Program-made: the position numbers and the translations under genes | Assembly (NCBI RefSeq): GCF_017347085.1 | Contig: NZ_JADPSA010000022.1 | Span: forward strand, 124,001-188,000 | Length of the DNA: 64,000 nt | Direction of reading: 5' to 3' | Origin: Nesterenkonia sp. E16_10 | GTDB lineage: Bacteria; Actinomycetota; Actinomycetes; Actinomycetales; Micrococcaceae | Notes under the pieces: model-generated | Told to the model about the DNA's origin: nothing | What the model saw: the letters and a program-made list of their open reading frames with translations, nothing else | The model's database searches: none | Part shown: piece by piece, positions 1-8,237 of the stretch | Layout: each line of letters starts with the position of its first letter | Position numbering within the stretch: the first letter of the stretch is position 1

Positions 1-777
1 TCGATGCGGGCCCGGGCCGACCGGGTCGAGGCCTGGTTGGATCGATCGGACGTGGACGTCCTGGCGATCCAGGAGACCAAGTGCAAGGACGAGAACTTCC
101 CCTGGGAGCTCTTCGAGGCCAACGGCTACGACGTCGCGCACTTCGGGCTGAGCCAGTGGAACGGGGTGGCCATCGCCTCCCGAGTCGGCATGAAGGACGT
201 GGAACGGACCTTCCAGGACCAGCCGGTGTTCGGCAAGGGCGGCAAGGACCCCATCCAGGAGGCCCGCGCCATCGCCGCGACCTGCGGCGGAGTGCGCATC
301 TGGAGCCTCTACGTCCCCAACGGGCGCTCCCTCGAGGACGAGCACATGAGCTATAAGCTCGCCTGGCTGCGGCAGCTCAACGAGCACGCGCAGTCCTGGC
401 TGAACGAGGAGCCCAAGGCCCAGATCGCGCTGATGGGCGACTTCAACATCGCCCCGCAGGACGAGGACGTCTGGGACATCGACTTCTTCCGCGAGCAGGG
501 CCTGACCCACGTCTCAGCACCCGAGCGCGAGGCGTTTCAGGGCTTCCTGGACAGCGGCTACACCGAGGTCGTCCGGCCCCACACCCCCGGCCCCGGGGTC
601 TACACCTACTGGGACTACACCAAGCTGCGCTTCCCCAAGAAGGAAGGCATGCGGATCGACTTCGTGCTGGGCTCGCCCGCGCTGACCGAACGCGTCACCT
701 CCGCCTCGATCGACCGTGAGGAGCGCAAGGGCAAGGGCGCCTCCGACCACGCTCCCGTGCTGGTGGAGCTGGGCTGA
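1..777 (+). CDS. xth: Exodeoxyribonuclease III, 5' end cut by window edge
   Basis: This is a Mg-dependent AP endonuclease / 3'-5' exonuclease of base-excision repair, in the EEP (endonuclease/exonuclease/phosphatase) fold. Visible family motifs are the metal-binding AIQETK near the left end, LYVPNGR, MGDFNIAP in the middle, and the C-terminal MRIDFVLGS and GASDHAPV with the catalytic Asp-His pair. The reading frame is open to base 1, and the family normally begins about a dozen residues earlier (an RIATWNVNS-like strand). The ATG at base 4 is therefore probably internal and the true start lies outside the window. It is convergent with the next gene, and the two share a strong hairpin terminator. 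Function is confident; only the N-terminus is unknown. Confidence 0.93.
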   Translation, partial: SMRARADRVEAWLDRSDVDVLAIQETKCKDENFPWELFEANGYDVAHFGLSQWNGVAIASRVGMKDVERTFQDQPVFGKGGKDPIQEARAIAATCGGVRIWSLYVPNGRSLEDEHMSYKLAWLRQLNEHAQSWLNEEPKAQIALMGDFNIAPQDEDVWDIDFFREQGLTHVSAPEREAFQGFLDSGYTEVVRPHTPGPGVYTYWDYTKLRFPKKEGMRIDFVLGSPALTERVTSASIDREERKGKGASDHAPVLVELG

Positions 778-802
778 TCCAGCAGAGCCGGAACAGCGAC
801 TG

Positions 803-854
803 AACGACGACGGCGCCTGGTCCTCCACGTGGAGGATCAGGCGCCGTCGTCGTT
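803..854. terminator. Bidirectional hairpin terminator between xth and the DUF4282 gene
   Basis: Two 24-base arms (803-826 and 831-854) are complementary except for one G-U pair, with a 4-base ACGT loop. The hairpin lies exactly between two convergent stop codons. There is no long T-run, which is common for high-GC actinobacterial terminators. Confidence 0.85.
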
Positions 855-875
855 GTGCCAGGAGGAGGCGGAGGC

Positions 876-1691
876 TCAGCGGCTGTTCTTCAGCTCAGAT
901 CGCAGCGCTTCGATCTCGCTCCGGGTCCCGGCGGTGTTCTGCGAGGTGCGGACCAGCGCGATCATGAACTCCAGCGAGATCCGGATCAGGATCAGGTAGA
1001 TCGCCGCGGGAATCCAGCCCAGCAGCAGAACGATCATGCCTTCCGCAGCGCCGTCGCTGAACGCCGCAATGACCACGACCAGGTAGCCCAATGCGATGAA
1101 CGCGATCAGGATCGCGTAGATGAACTTGGCGAACTTCACGGCCACGAAGCTCTGGAACGAGAAGTCGAAGAGCGCCGCAAAGAAGTTCTTGCCCTCTGGC
1201 GACCTGTGCTTCGTCGGGGCTCCCTGAGACTGCGGGTACGGCTGCTGGTACGGCTGACCGGGGTACTGGCCGGGGTACTGCTGACCGGCCGGACCGGGCT
1301 GACCCTGGCCGGGGCCCTGGCCGGGCTGACCAGGCTGGTTGGGCTGGTTGGGCTGGTTGGGCTGGTTGGGACCGGGGTAGCCGCTCTGCTGCTGTCCATA
1401 CCCATAGCCCGAAGGGCCGTAGCCGGAGGGACCGGCACCTGGCGCCTGCTGGTGCGGCGGCGCTGGCTGGCCGTAACGACCCGCCTCGGGCTGACCTGGG
1501 ACCGTTCCGGGCGGGTTCGGCGACTGGCCAGGGGGACGCCCGGGGACGCCGGGCTCGTTCGGAGCAGCGCCCAATGGTCTGGTGGGCTGGTGACCCGGTG
1601 AGTCGGCGTCTTCAGGGGTCTGTTCCCGGCGCTGGCCCGGATTCTGGTCCTTGCCCTCGGAAGGTTCGTCCTGGCCTGGGTGCTGAGTCAT
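876..1691 (-). CDS. DUF4282 membrane protein with Pro/Gly/Gln-rich N-terminal tail
   Basis: 271 residues. The first ~165 residues are low-complexity and disordered, rich in Pro, Gly, Gln and Asn, including four back-to-back NQP triplets. The C-terminal ~100 residues carry the DUF4282 pattern: an FDFSFQSF-type start, two hydrophobic segments and the conserved RISLEFMIALVR stretch, then a short helical tail. The protein is predicted to be an inner-membrane protein with a cytoplasmic tail. No enzymatic motif is visible and the function of DUF4282 is unknown. The start ATG follows a GGAGGCGCC ribosome binding site. It is transcribed alone, and its 3' end shares a terminator with xth. Confidence 0.8.
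   Translation of the reverse strand: MTQHPGQDEPSEGKDQNPGQRREQTPEDADSPGHQPTRPLGAAPNEPGVPGRPPGQSPNPPGTVPGQPEAGRYGQPAPPHQQAPGAGPSGYGPSGYGYGQQQSGYPGPNQPNQPNQPNQPGQPGQGPGQGQPGPAGQQYPGQYPGQPYQQPYPQSQGAPTKHRSPEGKNFFAALFDFSFQSFVAVKFAKFIYAILIAFIALGYLVVVIAAFSDGAAEGMIVLLLGWIPAAIYLILIRISLEFMIALVRTSQNTAGTRSEIEALRSELKNSR
1334..1376. repeat. Short tandem repeat encoding (NQP)n
   Basis: About four copies of a 9-base GGGCTGGTT-like unit read in phase within the DUF4282 gene and encode successive Asn-Gln-Pro triplets on the minus strand. Copy number may vary by slippage without breaking the reading frame. Confidence 0.75.
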
Positions 1692-1776
1692 GGCGCCTCC
1701 TATGATGTGCGGTCGCTCCGCGTCGTTCTCAACCTATACGAGGCGATCTTGAACAGTCGAGCATTCCACCCGCAGG

Positions 1777-2064
1777 TCAGGACGAGCGCCTATCCCCATC
1801 CTCGGAGTCAGGGGAAGCCTCAGAGGTTGCGGCCCGGATGCGCTCGGCGAGCGATGCAGGCGGCTCCTCCTCGTCCCAGGTCATCTCCGCAGCGTCCAGG
1901 CGGGCCGCAGTCGAGCCAAGCTCTGCGAGCTCCACGTCGATCGAGGGGTCTGCGGCTCGGGCCTGGTCAAGCTCAAGCCACTCCTGGTCACTGAGACCGC
2001 CCGTCAGCGCCCCGGCGATGAGCTCCGCGCGCCGCGAAGGCCGTTCCGTCATCGTGCGCGTCAC
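1777..2064 (-). CDS. Minimal anti-sigma-factor-like protein
   Basis: 95 residues, starting inside the end of the upstream ECF sigma gene (77-base overlap), so the two are very likely translationally coupled. The segment from LIAGALTGGL to ELGSTAARL resembles the N-terminal helical domain of RskA/zinc-anti-sigma proteins. The HxxxCxxC zinc ligands are absent, and there is no transmembrane helix or periplasmic domain. It therefore looks like a cytosolic, N-domain-only anti-sigma factor. Position and helix pattern support this role, but sequence identity to any family is weak. Confidence 0.55.
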   Translation of the reverse strand: MTRTMTERPSRRAELIAGALTGGLSDQEWLELDQARAADPSIDVELAELGSTAARLDAAEMTWDEEEPPASLAERIRAATSEASPDSEDGDRRSS

Positions 2065-2563
2065 CTCCCATGGCAGCCCGAAGGGACCTCATCCCGTAAT
2101 ACATCCGCGTCCGCAGGGTCGCGACCGGAATCCCGGTCCGCTCCGAAAGCTCTTGGTAGCCTACGCCGTCCAGCTGAACTGCGGCAATCACCTCTCGGTG
2201 CTCGTAGGTGAGGGTCGCGAGGGACTCATAGAGGACCAGACGCTCCACGATGAGCAGGTCCTCGGTCACGGGCTCGCTCGCCCACTCGATCTTCTCCGCA
2301 TCCGAGGGCGCCGGGCGCCGGGCGCGAGCGCGCAGCGCATCGATGACCAGATTCCGGGTGATGGCAAACAGCCAGGTCCGCACGGATCCCCGTGAGGTGC
2401 GGTACCGATCCCTGCTCCGCCAGGCCCGGATGAAGGCTTCTTGGACGCAGTCCTCAGCCTCGGTGCGGTCCCCGAGCGCGTTGAGCGCGAACGAATAGAG
2501 CGCACCACCATGTTCGGCGAAAGCTACCTGCACCTCGAAGGGCGAGTCGTCATCGGCGCGCAT
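1988..2563 (-). CDS. ECF-type RNA polymerase sigma factor
   Basis: About 191 residues with both ECF regions. Region 2 includes the DCVQEAFIRAWR core-binding helix and an SVRTWLFAITRNLVIDALR -10 recognition segment. Region 4 includes LATLTYEHREVI and the YQELSERTGIPVATLRTRMYYGMRSLR helix-turn-helix. The ATG at 2563 is preferred over a GTG at 2572 because GAGGTG lies six bases upstream of it. The C-terminus has a short Arg/Gly-rich tail where the anti-sigma gene overlaps. It sits between a DUF4282 gene and the polylysine-synthetase locus. Whether it controls that locus cannot be told from sequence. Confidence 0.9.
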   Translation of the reverse strand: MRADDDSPFEVQVAFAEHGGALYSFALNALGDRTEAEDCVQEAFIRAWRSRDRYRTSRGSVRTWLFAITRNLVIDALRARARRPAPSDAEKIEWASEPVTEDLLIVERLVLYESLATLTYEHREVIAAVQLDGVGYQELSERTGIPVATLRTRMYYGMRSLRAAMGGDAHDDGTAFAARGAHRRGADGRSQ

Positions 2564-2753
2564 AGAAGACACCTCTGCCCGATCTGGCAGGAGGTGAGCA
2601 AGGTTCCTCCTCCGCCGTGGACCTCACCGAGAACTCCGGCGCTACCCGGTGCCAGGCGGCTTCCCGGGCCATGACGGAACCACGGAGCGGACGGGTGCGA
2701 CCGGCGAGCAGCTTCACGGGGGTGTGGTGCTGAACGGAGGAAGAAACAGGCAT
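2550..2753 (-). CDS. Possible small upstream ORF of the sigma operon
   Basis: 67 codons with a strong GGAAGGTGAG ribosome binding site just before its ATG. Its stop codon overlaps the start of the ECF sigma gene by 14 bases. That layout suits a leader peptide or translational coupler. Third-codon GC is high in the first half but falls toward the end. There are no recognisable motifs. It may be real or may simply be the leader of the sigma mRNA. Confidence 0.35.
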   Translation of the reverse strand: MPVSSSVQHHTPVKLLAGRTRPLRGSVMAREAAWHRVAPEFSVRSTAEEEPCSPPARSGRGVFYARR

Positions 2754-2774
2754 AAGAACTCACCTTCCTGGTCC

Positions 2775-2802
2775 CCTATCGCGTCCGGTGCAAGGATTTC
2801 AA
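2775..2802 (-). promoter_or_regulatory. Candidate promoter for the ECF sigma operon
   Basis: On the minus strand, TTGAAA (2797-2802) and GATAGG (2775-2780) are separated by 16 bases and lie just upstream of the small ORF's ribosome binding site. The -35 is close to consensus and the -10 is moderate. Confidence 0.35.
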
Positions 2803-3144
2803 CCGGGGACGGTCCTTAAGTGCTGAGCCTCTAGTAGAGTAGCCCCGCTCACTCTGTTTCCACAAGATGTGATGAGAATCACAATTCAGACTGAGCATTC
2901 CCGTCGCCAATACGCTCTCTCGCGTCGACGCATCCCGTGGCCTGAGCCCCTCGTCAAGACGCCTGCGCGTCGTCGAGCAGAGACCTCCCCGAGTCAGGGG
3001 TCGCAGATTCTTTGGCCCTGCGTTGAACGCCGCTCCCGATCCTCGCGTATCCCCTGTTACAACCGATCCGCCATCCGGACCGGGACCCATTGGTCGCGCC
3101 TGGAAACGACAGGACGTTGACGCTATCCGCCGAAAAGGTGATTC
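2803..3144. other. Intergenic region upstream of the Pls-like synthetase
   Basis: About 340 bases with no convincing gene. It holds a perfect CRP/GlxR-type palindrome at 2868-2883 and an AAAAGGTG ribosome binding site just before 3145. No lysine-riboswitch hallmark and no convincing sigma-A or ECF promoter for the synthetase gene was found by eye. Confidence 0.6.
2868..2883. promoter_or_regulatory. Perfect CRP/GlxR-type operator upstream of pls
   Basis: TGTGATGAGAATCACA matches the TGTGA-N6-TCACA consensus of CRP/GlxR-family regulators exactly and is fully palindromic apart from the centre. It lies about 260 bases upstream of the pls start and about 66 bases upstream of the candidate sigma-operon promoter, so it could act on either transcript. 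Confidence 0.6.
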
Positions 3145-6100
3145 ATGGTTCTATATGAAGGCTCGCCGCAGGCCCTCCCCTCGGTGACCCCGGAGCTTGC
3201 ATCGAAAGCTTCTCCTGCCCCAGTCCGACGCGAAGAGAACTCGGGTGAGGTCATTGCACTGACCGCACCCGCCGGACCTCCGAAGCTCAGTGACCACCGG
3301 AGACACCTTGCGCCTTCGACCGCTGTCTACTCCGGCGGGGCCGTAGCGGCCCCACGAACCCTTCTGGACATCTTCTTCACCACCGTGGACAACTACCCCG
3401 ACGCGATCGCGCTCGACGACGGCGTCGTCGCGCTGACCTACATGGACCTGCTGGGACGCATCGAATCGGTGGCGCAGATCCTGCGTGAGTCCGGCATCGG
3501 CACCGGAGACCGAGTAGGCATCCGCGTGCCGTCCGGGACGAATGATCTCTACATCGCCGTCCTGGCCGCCATGAACCGTGGTGCGGCCTACGTTCCGGTG
3601 GACCACGACGAACCCGAGGAGCGCGCCACCCTGGTCTGGGAAGAGGCCAGCGTCAGCGCCGTGATCGGTTCCGGTCTGAACGTCCACCTCCGGCCAGAGT
3701 CTCCCCCGCATGGGAAATACCATCGCCCCACCGGCGACGACGATGCCTGGATCATCTTCACCTCCGGCTCCACCGGGAAGCCCAAGGGAGTCGCGATCTC
3801 ACACAGGTCCGCGGCTGCATTCGTGGACGCCGAGGCCTCGGTCTACTGCGTGGATGCACCGCTCGGGCCGGGCGACCGGGTGCTTGCCGGACTCTCGGTG
3901 GGCTTCGACGCGTCCTGTGAAGAGATGTGGCTGGCCTGGCGCTACGGCGCCTGCCTGGTGCCGGCGCCCCGCGAGGTGGTCCGGTCCGGCGAAGACCTCG
4001 GACCCTGGATGGCTGCACGCGGCATCACCGCCATCTCCACCGTCCCGACGCTGGCCGCGATGTGGCCCGCGGAGTCCCTGGACAACATCCGGCTGCTCAT
4101 CTTCGGCGGAGAGGCCTGCCCGCCCGAGCTCGCCGCACGCCTGGCCACCGACGGCCGGGAGGTCTGGAACACCTACGGACCCACCGAGGCCACCGTCGTC
4201 TCCACGGCAGCGCTGGTCGACGGTGCCACTCCGGTGCGCATCGGGCTTCCGCTGCGCGGCTGGCAGCTGGCAGTCGTGGACGCCGAGGATCAACCGGTGC
4301 CCTGGGGCGAGGTAGGACAGCTGGTGATCGGCGGAGCCGGACTGGGCCGCTATCTGGACCCGGAGAAGGATGCCGAGAAGTACGCACCGATGACCACGCT
4401 CGGTTGGCCGCGCGCCTATCGCAGCGGGGATCTGGTGCGTGCCGAGATCGAGGGGCTGATTTTCGTGGGCAGAGCGGATGATCAGGTCAAGCTTGCCGGC
4501 CAGCGGATCGAGCTGGGTGAGGTCGATGATGCCTTGAGCCACCTGCCCAATGTCGCCGCCGGCGCCAGCGCCGTGCAGAAGAGCCCGGACGGCAATGGAA
4601 TCCTCGCCGGGTACCTGGTGCCCGCCGCGGGGAAGGTCATCGACCTGGCCGAGGCCCGCGCCCGGCTCAGCGAGCAGCTGCCGGGACGTCTTGTCCCAGC
4701 ACTTGCGGTGATCGATGAACTGCCGGTGAAGACCTCCGGCAAGGTCGATCGCAAGGCCCTGCCCTGGCCGCTGCCAGCAGACCCGAGCGCGGCGGCCGCA
4801 GCCGCCACGCTGCACACCGACTTCGTCTGGCTGGCCGAGAAGTGGACCAGCCTGCTCGGACCGGTGCCGATGAGTGCAGACAGCGACTTCTTCACGCTGG
4901 GCGGCTCCAGCCTGAGCGCCGCCCAGCTGGTCTCGATGCTGCGCAAGCGCTACCCCGATGTTTCGATCGCAGACCTCTACGCCCACCCCACGCTTTCCGC
5001 GATGTCCTCACACCTGCGGCAGCTGGATCCGACATCCGCGGTGGAACGAACGACTCGTCCCACGCCGCGGTGGACCGGCTTCCTGCAGCTGCCGCTGATC
5101 GCGAGCCTCTACGGCATCATCGGCCTGCGCTACGTCACCGGAATCGCCATCGTCTGCCTGGTGCTGTTCCAGATCGGTGAGACCCCATGGGTCCCGAACC
5201 CACCACTGATCCCGACCATCATCGCCTGGGCGGTCCTGTTCAGCCTGCCCGCGCGAGCACTGGCAGCCATCGGCTCCTCCCGGCTCCTGCTGTTCAAGGT
5301 CAGGCCGGGCATCTATCCGCGCGGCGGAGTGATACACATCCGACTCTGGGCCGCAGAGCGGATCATGACCTTCTGCCAGCTGGACGGACTGATGGGCACC
5401 CCCATGGCACCCGCATTCGCGCGAGCCCTGGGTGCCGGAGTCGGCAAGGACGTCCACCTGGACGCGCTTCCGCCGGTCACCGGCCTGGCCGCGATCGAGT
5501 CCGGGGCGTCCATCGAGCGCGACGTGGACCTCGCCGGGCATTGGCTCGAGGGCGACACCTTGCACATCGGCATCGTACGCATCGGCCAGAACGCCCGCGT
5601 GGGCACCAGGGCGACCCTGCAAGGCGGCGCCGTGATCGGCGACGACGCAGAGATCGCCCCCGCCAGCGTGGTCACCGGCATGGTCCCGAAGAACGAATAC
5701 TGGGCAGGCTCACCGCTGGAGCGGGTCGGCACCTCAGGACAGGACTGGCCGGAGTCGACGCAGCAGGAGAGCCCGCACTCCCGCGGCACCGACCTGCTGT
5801 ACCCGCTCGGACTCGTCCTGCTGGGGCTCCTGGCGCTGGCGGCACCGCTGCCCGGCGCAGCCCTCATGTTCTACCTGATCTCCGACTTCGAGGCCCTGGC
5901 GCCCGCGCTGTGGACGTTGGCCGCGTGGACACCGGTGTTCGTGCTCCTCACCGTGGTGACGTACCTCGGCCTGCTCGCCGGATCCGTCCGGCTCATGGGT
6001 CGACTCATGCCTCGAGGCACCCACTCGGTGCACAGCGTTCCCGCATGGGCCGCCTGGATGTCCGGGCAGCTGATGTCGAAGTCTCTGATCAACATGTACC

Positions 6101-7212
6101 CGCTCTACTCCAGCATGGCGACCCCGTTCTGGCTGCGCCTGCTCGGCGCACATGTGGGCAAGGACGTGGAAGCTGCCACCGTTGAAGCAATTCCACACCT
6201 GACCAGCGTCGGTGACAAGGCGTTCCTGGCCGACCATTCGCTGGTCTCCTCCAAGTACGTGCGTCACGGCTGGGTGCGGCTCGAGAGCGGCAGCGTCGGG
6301 CAGAAGGCGTTCCTCGGCAATTCGGCGATCCTCGGTCCAGACCAGAGGATGCCCTCGAACTCGCTGGTCGCCGTGCTCTCCAGTGCACCGAAGAGCATGC
6401 CGGCAAACTCCCTGTGGCTCGGCAACCCGCCGATCGAGCTGCCGCGGGCCCCTGAGCCGGTCGATGCCTCACTGACCTACGAGCCCAGCCGCCGGCTCAA
6501 GCTCGCCCGCGCCACCGTGGAGCTGTGCCGGATGGTGCCGATGTTCATCACCGCCTGGCTGGCTCTGATCACGGTCTTCGTGCTCTCGACGATCTTCGAC
6601 GCCTATGGCCTCCTGGTCGCCGTGCTGTTCTCCGGACCGGTGCTGCTGGCCAGCGGAATCGTCGCTGCTCTCATCCCGATGGCGGCCAAGTGGCTCCTCG
6701 TCGGTCGGTTCAAGGCGACCCAGAAACCGCTGTGGAGCTCCTTCGTCTGGCGCAACGAGCTGGCCGACTGCTTCTCCGAGGCGCTTGCCGTTCCCGGACT
6801 GATCCGGATGAGCCTGGGCACCCCCCTGCTGAACCTGTGGCTGCGCGGAATGGGCGCGCGCATCGGTCGCGGCGTCTGGTGTGAGACCTGGTGGCTGCCC
6901 GAGTTCGACCTGATCCAGCTCGACAAGGCGGCCACGATCAACCGGGGCACCGTCCTGCAGACCCACCTGTTCCACGATCGCATCATGCGGCTGGACCGCG
7001 TCCATTTCGAGGAAGGCTCCTCACTCGGGCCGAACAGCATCGTGCTCCCCGGAAGCTCCCTGGGTGCCCACGCCAGCGTGGGTGCAGGGTCTCTGGTGAT
7101 GCGCTCGGAATCCATCCCGGAATCCACCACGTGGAACGGGAACCCGATCCGGCGGACTCAGGTCAGCGCCGGTACCCGAGAATCCCTGGCGCCCGCCGGG
7201 ACGCTTCGTTGA
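3145..7212 (+). CDS. pls: Membrane NRPS of the epsilon-poly-L-lysine synthetase (Pls) type
   Basis: 1355 residues, close to the ~1300 of characterised Pls proteins. Domain order: adenylation domain (~70-545) with TSGSTGKPKG, NTYGPTE (342-348), YRSGDL and the A10 lysine K533; thiolation domain with the phosphopantetheine Ser589 in LGGSSL; then six predicted membrane helices in three pairs (~650-712, 885-949, 1130-1185). The pairs enclose three soluble domains with hexapeptide/left-handed-helix patterns (~766-849, 995-1100, 1237-1340), the tandem C domains diagnostic of Pls. There is no classical HHxxxDG condensation domain and no thioesterase. Alignment by eye to GrsA gives the code D-A-E-S-I-G-T-V-V-K, similar to remembered lysine codes. 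Known Pls enzymes join lysine through its epsilon-amino group into ~25-35-mers. Lysine versus another diamino acid is inferred. The start follows AAAAGGTG. Confidence 0.9.
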   Translation: MVLYEGSPQALPSVTPELASKASPAPVRREENSGEVIALTAPAGPPKLSDHRRHLAPSTAVYSGGAVAAPRTLLDIFFTTVDNYPDAIALDDGVVALTYMDLLGRIESVAQILRESGIGTGDRVGIRVPSGTNDLYIAVLAAMNRGAAYVPVDHDEPEERATLVWEEASVSAVIGSGLNVHLRPESPPHGKYHRPTGDDDAWIIFTSGSTGKPKGVAISHRSAAAFVDAEASVYCVDAPLGPGDRVLAGLSVGFDASCEEMWLAWRYGACLVPAPREVVRSGEDLGPWMAARGITAISTVPTLAAMWPAESLDNIRLLIFGGEACPPELAARLATDGREVWNTYGPTEATVVSTAALVDGATPVRIGLPLRGWQLAVVDAEDQPVPWGEVGQLVIGGAGLGRYLDPEKDAEKYAPMTTLGWPRAYRSGDLVRAEIEGLIFVGRADDQVKLAGQRIELGEVDDALSHLPNVAAGASAVQKSPDGNGILAGYLVPAAGKVIDLAEARARLSEQLPGRLVPALAVIDELPVKTSGKVDRKALPWPLPADPSAAAAAATLHTDFVWLAEKWTSLLGPVPMSADSDFFTLGGSSLSAAQLVSMLRKRYPDVSIADLYAHPTLSAMSSHLRQLDPTSAVERTTRPTPRWTGFLQLPLIASLYGIIGLRYVTGIAIVCLVLFQIGETPWVPNPPLIPTIIAWAVLFSLPARALAAIGSSRLLLFKVRPGIYPRGGVIHIRLWAAERIMTFCQLDGLMGTPMAPAFARALGAGVGKDVHLDALPPVTGLAAIESGASIERDVDLAGHWLEGDTLHIGIVRIGQNARVGTRATLQGGAVIGDDAEIAPASVVTGMVPKNEYWAGSPLERVGTSGQDWPESTQQESPHSRGTDLLYPLGLVLLGLLALAAPLPGAALMFYLISDFEALAPALWTLAAWTPVFVLLTVVTYLGLLAGSVRLMGRLMPRGTHSVHSVPAWAAWMSGQLMSKSLINMYPLYSSMATPFWLRLLGAHVGKDVEAATVEAIPHLTSVGDKAFLADHSLVSSKYVRHGWVRLESGSVGQKAFLGNSAILGPDQRMPSNSLVAVLSSAPKSMPANSLWLGNPPIELPRAPEPVDASLTYEPSRRLKLARATVELCRMVPMFITAWLALITVFVLSTIFDAYGLLVAVLFSGPVLLASGIVAALIPMAAKWLLVGRFKATQKPLWSSFVWRNELADCFSEALAVPGLIRMSLGTPLLNLWLRGMGARIGRGVWCETWWLPEFDLIQLDKAATINRGTVLQTHLFHDRIMRLDRVHFEEGSSLGPNSIVLPGSSLGAHASVGAGSLVMRSESIPESTTWNGNPIRRTQVSAGTRESLAPAGTLR

Positions 7213-7232
7213 GAACGGAAGAAGGACACCCG

Positions 7233-8237
7233 ATGGATTCGACACCCGATCTCAGGTTTCGGCTCGCTCCCCCCTTCGGCACCGTGGTGACCGCTATGGT
7301 GACCCCCTTCGACCCGTCTGGTCATTTGGACCTCGACGGCGCCAGGGACCTGGCCTGCTGGCTCACCCGTGATGGTTGGAACGACGGCCTGGTCGTCAAC
7401 GGCACGACCGGGGAATCGATCACCACCACCGACGCGGAGAAGACGGCCATGGTCAGGACGGTGGCCGCCGCGGTCGGTGGACGGGCCACGGTGATCGCCG
7501 GAGTGGGGGTGGCCGACACCCAGCACAGCATCGACCTGGCGCAGGCTGCCGCGGAGTCCGGCGCCGATGGCCTGCTGGTGGTCGCACCCTATTACTGCCG
7601 TCCCAGTCAGGCCGGGCTGCTGCGGCACTTCACCGCGGTCGCAGAAAGCACCTCATTGCCCGTGATGCTCTACGACATCCCGAAACGCACCGGGGTCGCG
7701 ATCAGCCGAGAGACCTTCGCCGCAGCCGCGGGGCACCCGCAGATCGTGGCGGTCAAGGACGCCAAGGGCGATCTGGCATCGAGCTCCTGGGTCATGCGGC
7801 ACACGGACCTGACCTACTACTCGGGGGACGACATGCTGAACCTGCCGCTGCTCTCGATCGGGGCAACCGGATTCGTATCTGTGGTCGGCCACGTCGCCGC
7901 AGACCTGTTGCGCCACCTGCAACGCTGTCACCAGCAGGGAAGAACCGTTCAGGCCGCCGGCATCCACCGTCAGCTGCTCGCCGTCTATGAGGGCATGTTC
8001 CGCGCGCCCGCAGCCGCCTCGGTCAAGGCTGCGTTGGCGATGCAGGGCCTGCCCGGCGGGCCTGTGCGCCTGCCGCTGGTGGCACTCGACGACGCCGAAG
8101 GCCAGCTGCTCTCGCTGGACCTGGCGGAGTCCGGGATCCCGAACCGCGCCATGCCGGCTCGAGCCATGGTCTCTGCGGAGGCCACGGTGTCCCAGTCCGG
8201 CGGGGCACGGCCCGTGCTCAGTCTGAGACTGCCATGA
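7233..8237 (+). CDS. dapA: 4-hydroxy-tetrahydrodipicolinate synthase, DapA family
   Basis: 334 residues, a TIM-barrel class I aldolase that condenses pyruvate with aspartate semialdehyde, the first dedicated step to diaminopimelate and lysine. Active-site elements are present: NGTTGES, APYYCRPSQ, Tyr147 in LYDIPKRTG, and the Schiff-base Lys175 in VAVKDAKGD. The C-terminus runs about 30 residues past the usual end. The ATG at 7233 is chosen for its GAAGAAGGA site and starts 20 bases after the pls stop, so the two are surely co-transcribed. Its position implies a dedicated lysine or DAP supply for the synthetase rather than the housekeeping copy. Other N-acetylneuraminate-lyase-superfamily activities remain possible. 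Confidence 0.88.
   Translation: MDSTPDLRFRLAPPFGTVVTAMVTPFDPSGHLDLDGARDLACWLTRDGWNDGLVVNGTTGESITTTDAEKTAMVRTVAAAVGGRATVIAGVGVADTQHSIDLAQAAAESGADGLLVVAPYYCRPSQAGLLRHFTAVAESTSLPVMLYDIPKRTGVAISRETFAAAAGHPQIVAVKDAKGDLASSSWVMRHTDLTYYSGDDMLNLPLLSIGATGFVSVVGHVAADLLRHLQRCHQQGRTVQAAGIHRQLLAVYEGMFRAPAAASVKAALAMQGLPGGPVRLPLVALDDAEGQLLSLDLAESGIPNRAMPARAMVSAEATVSQSGGARPVLSLRLP

Noticed and set aside
2869-3120. 83-codon frame upstream of pls
   Set aside because: No ribosome binding site, covers the CRP-like palindrome, and codon use is unlike neighbours.
2803-3144. Lysine riboswitch before pls
   Set aside because: No L-box conserved core could be seen on either strand.
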